This document shows, piece by piece, positions 8,344 to 14,066 of a stretch of 16,642 nt of DNA. Position 1 is the stretch's first letter, and each line of letters begins with the position of its first letter. The stretch lies in contig JAJZPD010000010.1 of NCBI GenBank assembly GCA_021811305.1, positions 1-16,642 of the forward strand, given 5' to 3'. A model generated the notes under the pieces. It searched no databases, was not told the DNA's origin, and worked only from the letters and a program-made list of their open reading frames with translations. This DNA is from a bacterium (GTDB lineage: Bacteria; Patescibacteriota; Minisyncoccia; UBA6257; Colwellbacteraceae). Position numbers and translations under genes: made by a program.

Positions 8344-8619
8344 ATGAAAAAGACGGATTTAGTTGAAGTTGTAATGAAAGCGGCCAGCCTGGAGACTAAG
8401 AAACAGGCGGAAGCTGCGGTCGATGCGGTTTTTGAGAACATCGTTAAGTCTCTTAGTCGCGGAGAAGAGGTAGCGATCGCCGGGTTCGGAACCTTTAAGG
8501 TTTCGAAGCGCGCGGCGAGGGTCGGAATCAACCCGAAGACCGGGGAGAAGATTCAGATCCCGGCCAAGACCGCTCCGAAGTTCAGAGCTGGAAAGCTTCT
8601 GAAGGAGGCGGTTGCTTAG
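8344..8619 (+). CDS. hup: HU-family DNA-binding protein
   Basis: A small nucleoid protein of 91 residues, the normal length of HU. It starts MKKTDLVEVVMKAA, has the dimerisation helices (about 1-40), the core GFGTFKV (47-53), and the DNA-binding arm RVGINPKTGEKIQIPA with the intercalating Pro in NP, then the C-terminal helix KFRAGKLLKEAV. It would bend and compact DNA as a homodimer. The gene is flanked by a terminator upstream (8251-8283) and a strong one downstream (8638-8668), so it is a single-gene transcript. The final GNPTPGE-type arm is slightly changed (VGIN rather than the common GRN), which is within family variation. Whether it is HU or the related IHF cannot be decided by eye. Confidence 0.95.
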   Translation: MKKTDLVEVVMKAASLETKKQAEAAVDAVFENIVKSLSRGEEVAIAGFGTFKVSKRAARVGINPKTGEKIQIPAKTAPKFRAGKLLKEAVA

Positions 8620-8637
8620 CCTTTGATTTAGATATTT

Positions 8638-8668
8638 AAAAGCCGGACGAATATCGTCCGGCTTTTTT
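8638..8668 (+). terminator. Strong rho-independent terminator after hup
   Basis: AGCCGGACGA (8641-8650) and TCGTCCGGCT (8654-8663) form a perfect ten-base-pair stem with a three-base loop, extended by flanking AAA/TTT and followed by six T's. The A's on the left could also let it act on transcripts from the minus strand. Confidence 0.95.
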
Positions 8669-8686
8669 ATCCGCCTGCGCGAGAAT

Positions 8687-8806
8687 ACCCCGGGCGTAAG
8701 CCCGGGGATGAGAGCGCGGCGGACCCTCCGAAGCCCGAAGAGCGAAGGAGGGTGCTTCGGCGGATTCCGCGAAGAAATGTGAGATACCACGGGCTTACGC
8801 CCGTGG
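8687..8806. repeat. Pair of REP-like hairpins around an inner inverted repeat
   Basis: Two perfect eight-base-pair hairpins with four-base loops: CCCCGGGC-GTAA-GCCCGGGG (8688-8707) and CCACGGGC-TTAC-GCCCGTGG (8787-8806). The 14-base cores CGGGCGTAAGCCCG and CGGGCTTACGCCCG are exact reverse complements. Each is preceded by a GA(G)ATACC-like sequence. Between them are further complementary pieces (CCCTCC with GGAGGG; CCGAAG with CTTCGG). The layout resembles a REP/BIME unit of the kind mobilised by REP-associated tyrosine transposases; no such transposase gene is in this window. This is all that lies between the hup terminator and the next gene. Confidence 0.75.
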
Positions 8807-8829
8807 AGCTTCATTATTAATTTGTCTTC

Positions 8830-9702
8830 TTAGCTGCCCAACTCGCTTTTCAGCTGGTTGCCGATGTCGATGAAGATATTGTAGACCTGCTTTACGTCCG
8901 ACAGGCTCTGGGTCAGCAGCGCCGATGGAGTGGAGGAAGCCTGAAGGACGGTGCTGGTTCCGTTGGCCGCGGAGCTGAGGGCCGAGGCGACCTGCGGGTT
9001 TAAGATCATTCCCTTGGCAGCGGCGGTCAGATCGGCCGCGGAGCTGAGCAAGCTATTCACTTCTTTGAGCTGCTGGTCGAACTGGCCCTGGCTGATAAGG
9101 TTGGCGGCTTCGAGCTGGCCTATGTTCTGCGAAACCTTGGCCAGCTGAGCCGAAGCGGTGGAGATGACGCTCTGGCTGTAGTAAACCAGGTAGAAGTTCA
9201 TCATATCGCTTATCGGCTGGTCATAATAGTTTTCGCGGTATTTTTCTATATCTTGAGCCAGGTTTTTCAGAGCGGAGTTGGTGCTTTCTGAATAGGGGTC
9301 GGAGTTATTCTCGATATTAATCAAAAGCTTGTACTCCTTTTTGTAGAAAGACGAGAAGGTGGTGAGCTGTCCTAGATACTTGTTCTGCATAGTCAGCTCT
9401 TTGCTGCCCTTGGCGAAATTCGGAAGGCTGTTCAGCTTGGATTGGGTCGAACTAACCTCGTTAATGGATAGGCTTAAAACTCCCTCGAGGATGTTTTCCC
9501 GGGCGGTAACTTCTGCGTAGGTGCGGGCGGAGAGCGATAAAGTCGCATCTTCCTTGGCGGAGATTAGCTGGTTGAGGCTGTCCTCGATCGGCGAAAGGGC
9601 CGGAGTGCTGGTCGCGGTGCTTGTCGAGTCGGCGAAAGCCGGCTGGGCGGCCATCCCGAGAAGCATTACTGCTGATAATATCTTCCAAAAATATCTTTTC
9701 AT
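8830..9702 (-). CDS. Secreted helical protein of unknown function, third gene of a sigma-factor operon
   Basis: I do not recognise the 290-residue product. Residues 1-24 are a clear signal peptide (KR start, hydrophobic SAVMLLGMAA core, cleavage after AFA24). A Ser/Thr/Ala-rich linker (25-38) follows; the rest is predicted by eye to be mainly alpha-helical, rich in Ser, Gln, Leu and Ala, with no cysteines, so it is likely an extended helical bundle or coiled coil outside the membrane. It starts 7 bases after the stop of the single-pass membrane protein gene, which itself overlaps the sigma factor gene, so the three are one operon and probably one regulatory unit. It could be a sensor or structural envelope protein; no enzymatic motif is seen. 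Confidence 0.85.
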   Translation of the reverse strand: MKRYFWKILSAVMLLGMAAQPAFADSTSTATSTPALSPIEDSLNQLISAKEDATLSLSARTYAEVTARENILEGVLSLSINEVSSTQSKLNSLPNFAKGSKELTMQNKYLGQLTTFSSFYKKEYKLLINIENNSDPYSESTNSALKNLAQDIEKYRENYYDQPISDMMNFYLVYYSQSVISTASAQLAKVSQNIGQLEAANLISQGQFDQQLKEVNSLLSSAADLTAAAKGMILNPQVASALSSAANGTSTVLQASSTPSALLTQSLSDVKQVYNIFIDIGNQLKSELGS

Positions 9703-9709
9703 CTTTTCA

Positions 9710-10165
9710 TCATTGCGCCGCTTGGTTTAAAAGCGAATCGATGCTCTGCTGGTTGGCGCCGGCAGTCGGGGAGACGGCTGCTTTGCCGGCGGCCGCCTTC
9801 AGGGCGGTGTTGGTTTTGGCGGATTCGGCGTTGAAATACTGGACATCGTTCAAGTGGACGTTGATGTCCTGGATGGCGGCGCTGGCGTCGTTGGTCAGGC
9901 CGCTGTTTAATACCGGCGTCACCGCGGCGTTGCGTCCCGAGATCAGCCCGATGCCGCTTAAGACGGTTATCACCAAGGCCGACATTAGGGCTAGGGACAG
10001 CCCCATGTCTAAGACGCGGCCGATGATCGCTTTCGGAACCATCGTCGGTCTGGTGTGTCCTCGAGCTGAGGATAAAATGATGGCTCTGGACTTCATCGCG
10101 AAATCGCCGTCCGGCTGGACGGATTTCAGGGCCGATAGCGATTTGATTATTCTTTCCTCGCTCAT
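9710..10165 (-). CDS. Single-pass membrane protein, putative anti-sigma-like partner
   Basis: A 151-residue protein with a basic N-terminal half of about 50 residues inside the cell, one transmembrane segment (about 52-76, DMGLSLALMSALVITVLSGI) and a 75-residue Ala/Ser/Asn-rich outer tail. Its ATG overlaps the stop codon of the sigma factor gene by four bases (ATGA), which implies translational coupling. A cytoplasmic head, one membrane pass and coupling to an ECF-type sigma gene is the arrangement of membrane anti-sigma factors. No zinc-binding HxxxCxxC motif is present (there is no cysteine at all), so it is not a ZAS-type anti-sigma factor and the role rests on position only. It ends in TGA, showing that TGA is a stop in this genome. 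Confidence 0.8.
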   Translation of the reverse strand: MSEERIIKSLSALKSVQPDGDFAMKSRAIILSSARGHTRPTMVPKAIIGRVLDMGLSLALMSALVITVLSGIGLISGRNAAVTPVLNSGLTNDASAAIQDINVHLNDVQYFNAESAKTNTALKAAAGKAAVSPTAGANQQSIDSLLNQAAQ

Positions 10166-10707
10166 AATTCCTTGGCGATTAATTTCTTTAAATTCTTTAT
10201 GGCTCGATTCTGGATAAGTTTTATGGCGCCCTCGGTCTTGCCGAGAGTCCGCGCCACCTCCTTTATCGGAAGATCGTCGACGAACCTCATGATCAAAACA
10301 TCTTCCTCGATCCCTTTCAGCTTCTTTAAAGATTCAATGGTTTGCTGCAGGTTAAGTTTTTTCTCGGTGTCGGCGGCCGCATCCTCTTCGGTTACGAGCC
10401 AGCCGAGATCGTCGGCATCCTCGATATCCAGCTCGGTCTTCGCCTGGCGGTAGTAGTCGTAGACCGTGTTGCGGGCGATCTTGTACAGCCAGCTGCCGAA
10501 CGAATATCCTCTGAATTCATACCTGGCGATATTCTGCCAGGCTTTCAAAAAAGCTTGATGGGTCAGGTCTTCAGCCTCCTCACGTCGGCCTACTTTGATC
10601 AGGACGAACCTGTAGATCTTGGGCAAGTAATGATCGTAAAGCAGGCCAAAAGCCTCAACCTCCCCATCTTTCGATTTTTTAACCAAGTTCTGTTCGTCCT
10701 CTAACAT
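10162..10707 (-). CDS. ECF-type RNA polymerase sigma factor
   Basis: A 181-residue sigma70-family protein with only regions 2 and 4. Region 2 (about 19-90) includes FGLLYDHYLPKIYRFVL, EAEDLTHQAFLKAWQNI and GSWLYKIARNTVYDYYR; region 4 (about 122-177) includes EDVLIMRFVDDLPIKEVARTL and GKTEGAIKLIQNRAIKNLKK, a helix-turn-helix for the -35 box. The reading frame is open upstream to 10872, but that extension would run through tRNA-Gly, so the ATG at 10707 (MLEDEQNL) is the better start. No Shine-Dalgarno is visible. It may be transcribed with the tRNA-Gly 57 bases upstream. It heads the operon with the two genes below and probably controls an envelope-linked regulon; the signal is unknown. Confidence 0.93.
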   Translation of the reverse strand: MLEDEQNLVKKSKDGEVEAFGLLYDHYLPKIYRFVLIKVGRREEAEDLTHQAFLKAWQNIARYEFRGYSFGSWLYKIARNTVYDYYRQAKTELDIEDADDLGWLVTEEDAAADTEKKLNLQQTIESLKKLKGIEEDVLIMRFVDDLPIKEVARTLGKTEGAIKLIQNRAIKNLKKLIAKEL

Positions 10708-10764
10708 ATAGAACGAGATTCGGCCCCCGCGGTTACATTTTCCGCTGGGCGGGTGCCAAAAATG

Positions 10765-10835
10765 AGCGAGTGAAGGGGATCGAACCCTCGTATCCTGCTT
10801 GGAAGGCAGGCGCACTGCCACTGTGCTACACTCGC
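10765..10835 (-). tRNA. tRNA-Gly (UCC)
   Basis: On the minus strand a full cloverleaf reads: acceptor GCGAGTG with CACTCGC, D-stem GCAC/GTGC around AGTGGCA, anticodon stem CCTGC/GCAGG around the loop CTTCCAA (anticodon TCC, U33 present), and a T-arm with GTTCGATC. The discriminator base is T, as usual for tRNA-Gly. The bases after it are CAT, so the 3' CCA is not encoded and must be added after transcription. Confidence 0.95.
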
Positions 10836-10881
10836 GCGCTTTGCTTCGCCTCTTTCCGCTGTTTGGCGGCAATCGGCCGGG

Positions 10882-11082
10882 TTATTTGGACGGCGGAGGG
10901 CCGAATGGCCCCGTCGTGGTTGGGGGATAAGTTGGTCCATGGAATGGCTCCTGAGTCGACGGAAGCGGAGCCGGCTGCAGAGCTGGTTTTGGTTCGATAA
11001 GCACCAGATAGATGGCCAGGAGAACCAGCAAACCGACGACGATTGTTACTATTGCGGTTAAAAGTTTCTTTTTCTTGGACAT
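10882..11082 (-). CDS. Small membrane-anchored protein with a proline-rich tail
   Basis: A 66-residue protein: MSKKKK start, one strongly hydrophobic segment (about 7-28, LLTAIVTIVVGLLVLLAIYLVL), then a tail of about 38 residues rich in Pro, Thr and Gly (PTYPPTTTGPFGPPPS). The positive N-terminus and uncleaved anchor predict the tail lies outside the cell membrane. It sits 55 bases downstream of bcp on the same strand and 46 bases upstream of tRNA-Gly. No family is recognised and no Shine-Dalgarno is present; the clean architecture is the main argument that it is a real gene. Confidence 0.65.
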   Translation of the reverse strand: MSKKKKLLTAIVTIVVGLLVLLAIYLVLIEPKPALQPAPLPSTQEPFHGPTYPPTTTGPFGPPPSK

Positions 11083-11137
11083 TTTTTCTGTCTATCCAAT
11101 TGCCGGCATTTTAGCAAAAAACGGGTTCTTGGGCAAA

Positions 11138-11620
11138 CTACTCTGCCCCTCCTTTCAGCGCGCGGAAGTCGCGGAGGATCTCCTCGGCGTGCGCCTCGGG
11201 CTTGACGTCCTCGTAGATTTTGGCGATCCGCCCCTCGGGATCGATGAGGAAAGAGGTGCGGAGGGTTCCCTGGTACTCCCTCCCCACGAACTTTTTCTTT
11301 CCGTAGACGCCGTATTCGTTTACCGCCTTCTTGTCGGCGTCGGAAAGCAGAGTGAAGGGCAGGGCGTACTTTTCCGCGAACTTGCCGTGGCTTTCCACTG
11401 AATCTACGCTAACCCCGAAAACTTTGATTTTGTTTTCCTTGAAATCGGCATAAGCGTCACGGATGCCGCACGCTTCCTTGGTGCATCCCGGCGTGTCGTC
11501 TTTGGGGTAGAAGTATAAAAGGATCCGCTCGCCGCGGTGGTGGGAAAGCGAGTGCGTTTCTCCGTTCTGGTCCGGCAGGCTGAAGTCCGGAGCTAAGTCG
11601 CCTTCTTTTAATTTAAGCAT
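11138..11620 (-). CDS. bcp: Peroxiredoxin, Bcp/PrxQ type
   Basis: A thiol peroxidase of 160 residues that reduces hydrogen peroxide and organic hydroperoxides using thioredoxin. It begins KEGDLAPDFSLPDQNGE, followed by ILLYFYPKDDTPGCTKEACGIRD, with the peroxidatic Cys46 in TPGCT and the resolving Cys51 five residues later, the spacing typical of Bcp/PrxQ. GTLRTSFLIDPEGRI supplies the conserved active-site Arg. Length is standard. The gene stands 50 bases downstream of tRNA-Arg and upstream of the small anchored protein. The reductant (thioredoxin) is not in the window. Oxidative-stress defence in the cytoplasm is the expected role. Confidence 0.96.
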   Translation of the reverse strand: MLKLKEGDLAPDFSLPDQNGETHSLSHHRGERILLYFYPKDDTPGCTKEACGIRDAYADFKENKIKVFGVSVDSVESHGKFAEKYALPFTLLSDADKKAVNEYGVYGKKKFVGREYQGTLRTSFLIDPEGRIAKIYEDVKPEAHAEEILRDFRALKGGAE

Positions 11621-11669
11621 AGCTTAATTATGGAGCGGATCTAAGGAAGATGGAAGGAAGATTTTTTTG

Positions 11670-11741
11670 TGCGCTCACGAGGAATCGAACCTCGATTACG
11701 GGATCCGCAATCCCGCGTCCTATCCATTAAACGATGAGCGC
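11670..11741 (-). tRNA. tRNA-Arg (GCG)
   Basis: The minus strand forms a cloverleaf: acceptor GCGCTCA/TGAGCGC, a D-loop with GGA (A20, an arginine identity base), anticodon stem CGGGA/TCCCG around the loop TTGCGGA, T-arm GAGGTTCGATTCCTC, discriminator A. The anticodon is GCG, reading CGC and CGU without inosine. Bacteria normally use ACG (inosine) here. The D-stem (GTTT/GGAC) has two G-T pairs. CCA is not encoded. Confidence 0.92.
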
Positions 11742-11787
11742 TGACGGCCTTACTATAAGCTAAAAAACCGATTCTGGAAAGGTTTTA

Positions 11788-11816
11788 AGAAAGGGAAAGC
11801 CCGCTAGGAAGCGGGC
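11788..11816 (-). terminator. Terminator after the 56-codon gene
   Basis: Read on the minus strand, GCCCGC (11816-11811), a six-base loop and GCGGGC (11804-11799) are followed by TTTCCCTTTCTT. It starts nine bases after the stop codon of the small gene at 11825-11995. The T-run is interrupted, so efficiency is uncertain. Confidence 0.6.
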
Positions 11817-11824
11817 CAAATGTG

Positions 11825-11995
11825 CTAACAGCGTCTTAAGGAGCGGAGCCGCTTCGGGACCTCGGTGAGGGTAGATTGGACAGCACCGTAGATGAAAGTT
11901 GCGCCTAGATAAAATCCAGCAGAGCGGGAGATGTAGAGAGAAGTTGCGATCTTCTCCGGAGGGTAGCGCCACAGATCGCCGATGGCGGATAGCAT
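11825..11995 (-). CDS. Small 56-residue protein of unknown function
   Basis: A short reading frame from ATG 11995 to TAG encodes 56 residues starting MLSAIGDLWRYPPEKIA. The middle (about 19-42) is hydrophobic and aromatic with Gly (SLYISRSAGFYLGATFIYG) and could be membrane-active; the C-terminus is basic and ends RRC. Evidence for a real gene is its setting: a sigma70-like promoter (12038-12067), GGAG seven bases before the ATG, and a hairpin terminator nine bases after the stop. A longer frame from 12011 to 11760 on the same strand would run through that terminator and gives an implausible composition (Arg, His, Pro and Cys rich), so I prefer the shorter frame. No family is recognised. Confidence 0.5.
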   Translation of the reverse strand: MLSAIGDLWRYPPEKIATSLYISRSAGFYLGATFIYGAVQSTLTEVPKRLRSLRRC

Positions 11996-12037
11996 TTTCA
12001 CTCTCCATCACTCCTTATCAAGCAGGTGCAATAACTT

Positions 12038-12067
12038 ATTTTACCCCGATTATTCGAGCGAGGACAA
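12038..12067 (-). promoter_or_regulatory. Sigma70-type promoter of the 56-residue gene
   Basis: On the minus strand TTGTCC (12067-12062, four of six matches) and TAAAAT (12043-12038, five of six) are separated by 18 bases. The predicted start of transcription near 12031 leaves a leader of about 35 bases that contains AAGGAG and the GGAG used as ribosome site. Confidence 0.5.
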
Positions 12068-12088
12068 ATAGAAAATGACTTGCGGCAA

Positions 12089-12172
12089 TCCTTCGACGCT
12101 GCTCAGGATGTTTCCACCCTTCGACGCAGCTCAGGATGTTTTCATCCTTCGCCGTGGCTCAGGATGTTGTGG
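12089..12172. repeat. Three tandem 28-bp repeats
   Basis: Three directly adjacent units of exactly 28 bases (12089-12116, 12117-12144, 12145-12172) share CCTTCG(A/C)CG-x-x-GCTCAGGATGTT. The consensus resembles one arm-pair of the common dispersed motif TCCTTCGAC...GCTCAGGA. The array lies between the promoter of the 56-residue gene and the terminator of the next gene; no reading frame crosses it convincingly. Confidence 0.8.
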
Positions 12173-12212
12173 ATAAAAATAAAAGGCCCGCCGAGGTTTA
12201 GCAGGGCGGGCC
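12173..12212 (-). terminator. Strong terminator overlapping the end of a gene
   Basis: On the minus strand GGCCCGCC (12212-12205) and GGCGGGCC (12192-12185) form a perfect eight-base-pair stem with a 12-base loop, followed by TTTTATTTTTATCC. The stop codon of the two-helix membrane protein (12200-12198) is inside the loop, so the last codons form the first arm. Confidence 0.9.
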
Positions 12213-12515
12213 GGGCCGTCTAGTGGAAAAGAGCGTGTAGAGCGAAATGAGAAAGGCGGCTCCAAGGCAGAACCAGCCGAAGCCGGAAACTAGGTTGAGG
12301 CCGGTGGAAGCCCCGGGGCCGATGTACGGGCTGTAAATCGTCGCCGCCAGGATCGTAAAAAATGCGCCGAGGGCCGCGAAACAGCAGATTACTTCATATA
12401 AGAGGATGTGAAAAGTTTGTTCCTGAAGACGCCTATTCTCGCGTTTCTGCTTCGGCGTAAGTTCCATCCATTCTTTGGGCTTTCTTCTGTCCTCGAGCTT
12501 GATGACCTTTCCCAT
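12198..12515 (-). CDS. Small two-helix membrane protein of unknown function
   Basis: A 105-residue protein with a charged N-terminal region (1-36, MGKVIKLEDRRKPKEWMELT then PKQKRENRR) and two hydrophobic segments (about 37-60 and 73-96) joined by a short Gly/Pro loop; the tail is TRRPGPPC. Both ends should be cytoplasmic. No family is recognised. AAAGGAG lies 11 bases before the ATG, a slightly long spacing but a clear Shine-Dalgarno, one of few in this window. The 3' end is unusual: the last five codons and the stop are part of the transcription terminator (12173-12212). It stands alone, with a spacer of 72 bases and then a palindromic element upstream. Confidence 0.75.
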   Translation of the reverse strand: MGKVIKLEDRRKPKEWMELTPKQKRENRRLQEQTFHILLYEVICCFAALGAFFTILAATIYSPYIGPGASTGLNLVSGFGWFCLGAAFLISLYTLFSTRRPGPPC

Positions 12516-12587
12516 CGCTTAGCTCACTCCTTTCTGTGCCAAGTTGCAGTAAGTAGAAGTTTTGCATCCTTTAATAAGAGAGTCAAA

Positions 12588-12754
12588 TAAGCGCAAAACA
12601 ACGAAAATCCTAAATCCTAATATCGAAATCCGAAACAAATTCGAAATTACAAACTTCAAATTACAAACACGGACGTGTTTCGGATTTGTTCCGCCAGCTG
12701 GCGGATTAGAATTTGTGATTTGTTTAGGATTTCGGATTTCGTGCTTAGGATTTT
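12588..12754. repeat. Palindromic A/T-rich spacer element, copy 3
   Basis: A third, shorter member of the family at 282-527. Arms AAAATCCTAA (12604-12613) and its inverse (12745-12754) are exact, the core AAACACGGACGTGTTT (12665-12680) is the best-kept of the three, and the usual words (CGAAATCCGAAAC, AATTCGAAATTAC, TTTAGGATTTCGGATTTCG) are present. It also carries a perfect 14-base palindrome CCGCCAGCTGGCGG (12691-12704) not seen in the other copies. Its right end is one base from the TAA stop codon (12756-12758) of the minus-strand gene next to it. Bases 12516-12587 show nothing I can name. Confidence 0.8.
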
Positions 12755-12755
12755 T

Positions 12756-13433
12756 TTATTTGGTGAACCTAAATGTCTGCACGATGGCCGAGGCCTGATT
12801 GTAGTAATTGTCCAAGACGGATTGCGGAATGTCCTGCGGGCTGCTCGTAGGATTGCGGTAGTTGCTTCCGGCTTTCAGCTGTTCGATGGCGTAGCAAACG
12901 CCGTTGTGGACCGTGCGATAGCTTACGCCCATTAAATATTGCATCATTCCCGCGCTCTCCAAGGGAAAGGCGCGGAACTTTATACCATTGATCGTTTCGT
13001 CGGTCGGCGGGGTCGGACTGCCGTAGCCGTAGGTGCTGTAGCAGTTTTTCACGTCGGTCGGATTGGAGCTTGCTCCGATCCTGATTTCGGCATCGAAGTA
13101 TCTGGGATAATATAGGCGATTATCCAGGCGGTAGACCGGTATGCTGAGAATCGCTTGCCCCGAGCTGTTGGGCATCGCGCCCACGCGCCAAGCGTTCGGT
13201 AGGTGGTAATAAGAAGTGAAGGTGGTGGTGGGCGTGAGCGCCGAGGGGTAGCTTATCTCGAAGCCGTACTTGGCGTCGGTGTAAGTCGTCCAGCCGGCGG
13301 GAATAGCGGATTGGGTGGAGGTCGAGGTTAGAGTCGGAGCCACCACGCTTTTCCTGTACATAACGAAAGCGCCGACCGCCAAAATCGCGGCGGCAATCGC
13401 TAAGGTTATGATCACGGTGGCTTTGGTTTTCAT
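12756..13433 (-). CDS. Membrane-anchored extracytoplasmic protein of unknown function
   Basis: A 225-residue protein with an N-terminal hydrophobic anchor (about 5-26, ATVIITLAIAAAILAVGAFVMY), a Ser/Thr linker (27-47) and a globular outer domain of about 175 residues. The domain opens with WTTYTDAKYGFEISYPSAL, a pattern seen at the start of PsbP-like or similar one-domain proteins common in this kind of genome. Two cysteines, in KNCYSTYG and NGVCYAIEQ, could form a disulfide. The end SVLDNYYNQASAIVQTFRF also fits the PsbP-like pattern (a closing helix and strand). Function is unknown. A TATAAT box ends only seven bases before the ATG, so the mRNA may be leaderless. The stop codon abuts palindromic copy 3. 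Confidence 0.8.
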   Translation of the reverse strand: MKTKATVIITLAIAAAILAVGAFVMYRKSVVAPTLTSTSTQSAIPAGWTTYTDAKYGFEISYPSALTPTTTFTSYYHLPNAWRVGAMPNSSGQAILSIPVYRLDNRLYYPRYFDAEIRIGASSNPTDVKNCYSTYGYGSPTPPTDETINGIKFRAFPLESAGMMQYLMGVSYRTVHNGVCYAIEQLKAGSNYRNPTSSPQDIPQSVLDNYYNQASAIVQTFRFTK

Positions 13434-13440
13434 TGCGCCA

Positions 13441-13446
13441 ATTATA
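13441..13446 (-). promoter_or_regulatory. Perfect -10 box immediately before the anchored protein gene
   Basis: On the minus strand TATAAT (13446-13441), preceded directly by TG, ends seven bases before the ATG at 13433. Transcription would start at or next to the A of the start codon. No good -35 box is present. Confidence 0.5.
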
Positions 13447-13466
13447 CACCCGCCGCTTTTTGTAGT

Positions 13467-13961
13467 TTAGCGGATCTTTGCCGCCCCGCCGACGATGACG
13501 CCGATGAGGATCGCTGCCCCGCCCAAAACCACCATCCTCAGGCCGTGCGAGAGGATTTTGGTTTTTGATATCTTGGCACTGATTCCGCCGACGATGAAAA
13601 GCGAAAACAAAGAAAGTGCGATCGAGACCCACAGCGCCGAAGCAAGAGGAAGGAAGATGTAGGAGACGATGGGAATAAAGGAAGCAAGGACAAAGGAGAT
13701 GAACATTATCGCTCCGGCGACATAGGGGGTAGTTTCCGAAACCTCGCCCTGGGCCAAATATTCGGCGGCCGATTGCTCCGAAAGGAAGCTGCCGACCGCC
13801 ATTGAAAATGCCTCGACGAAAGCATAAACTACGCCGGCCAATATTATCGCCTGGCGCGCGGTTCCGCTGATATCAATGCCGGAAAGCAGGCCGACGGTGG
13901 AAACAAGGCTGTCCGATATGCCGAAGATCGTGCTGCGTACGTACGTTGCCGTTAGTTTCAT
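13467..13961 (-). CDS. VIT1/CCC1-family membrane protein (iron/manganese transporter-like)
   Basis: A 164-residue integral membrane protein with about five transmembrane segments (near 11-29, 37-60, 79-98, 101-125 and 141-160). The start RSTIFGISDSLVSTVGLLSGI matches the first helix of VIT/CCC1 transporters (usual form GLNDGLVS), with Asp17, and VEAFSMAVGSFLSEQSAAEY matches the second, with Glu50 and Met54 in the metal-path positions. Family members such as VIT1 have a cytoplasmic metal-binding helical region between segments 2 and 3; here that stretch is only about 20 residues (60-80), so the protein is a short form. Transport of Fe(II) or Mn(II) is the family role; whether this short form transports is unknown. 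It is 33 bases upstream of the anchored protein gene. Confidence 0.85.
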   Translation of the reverse strand: MKLTATYVRSTIFGISDSLVSTVGLLSGIDISGTARQAIILAGVVYAFVEAFSMAVGSFLSEQSAAEYLAQGEVSETTPYVAGAIMFISFVLASFIPIVSYIFLPLASALWVSIALSLFSLFIVGGISAKISKTKILSHGLRMVVLGGAAILIGVIVGGAAKIR

Positions 13962-14066
13962 AGGCTTTCATCTTACCAGTTTGAAAATGATTTAGGAACA
14001 GTTTTAATAACCGCTTCGTAGCGACAAGCGAATTGGAATGATAAATATAGTTCGGGAAGGCGGGAC

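Noticed and set aside
8359..8814. 151-codon minus-strand frame across hup and its terminator
   Set aside because: It is antisense to a clear HU gene and crosses the terminator and REP hairpins.
10708..10872. N-terminal extension of the sigma factor
   Set aside because: The extension would translate through tRNA-Gly and adds no sigma domain; ATG 10707 gives a normal ECF start.
11760..12011. 83-codon minus-strand frame
   Set aside because: It runs through the hairpin terminator, has an odd His/Arg/Pro/Cys-rich composition, and the 56-codon frame has the better ribosome site.
12089..12172. CRISPR array
   Set aside because: The 28-base units are directly adjacent with no unique spacers and no cas genes nearby.
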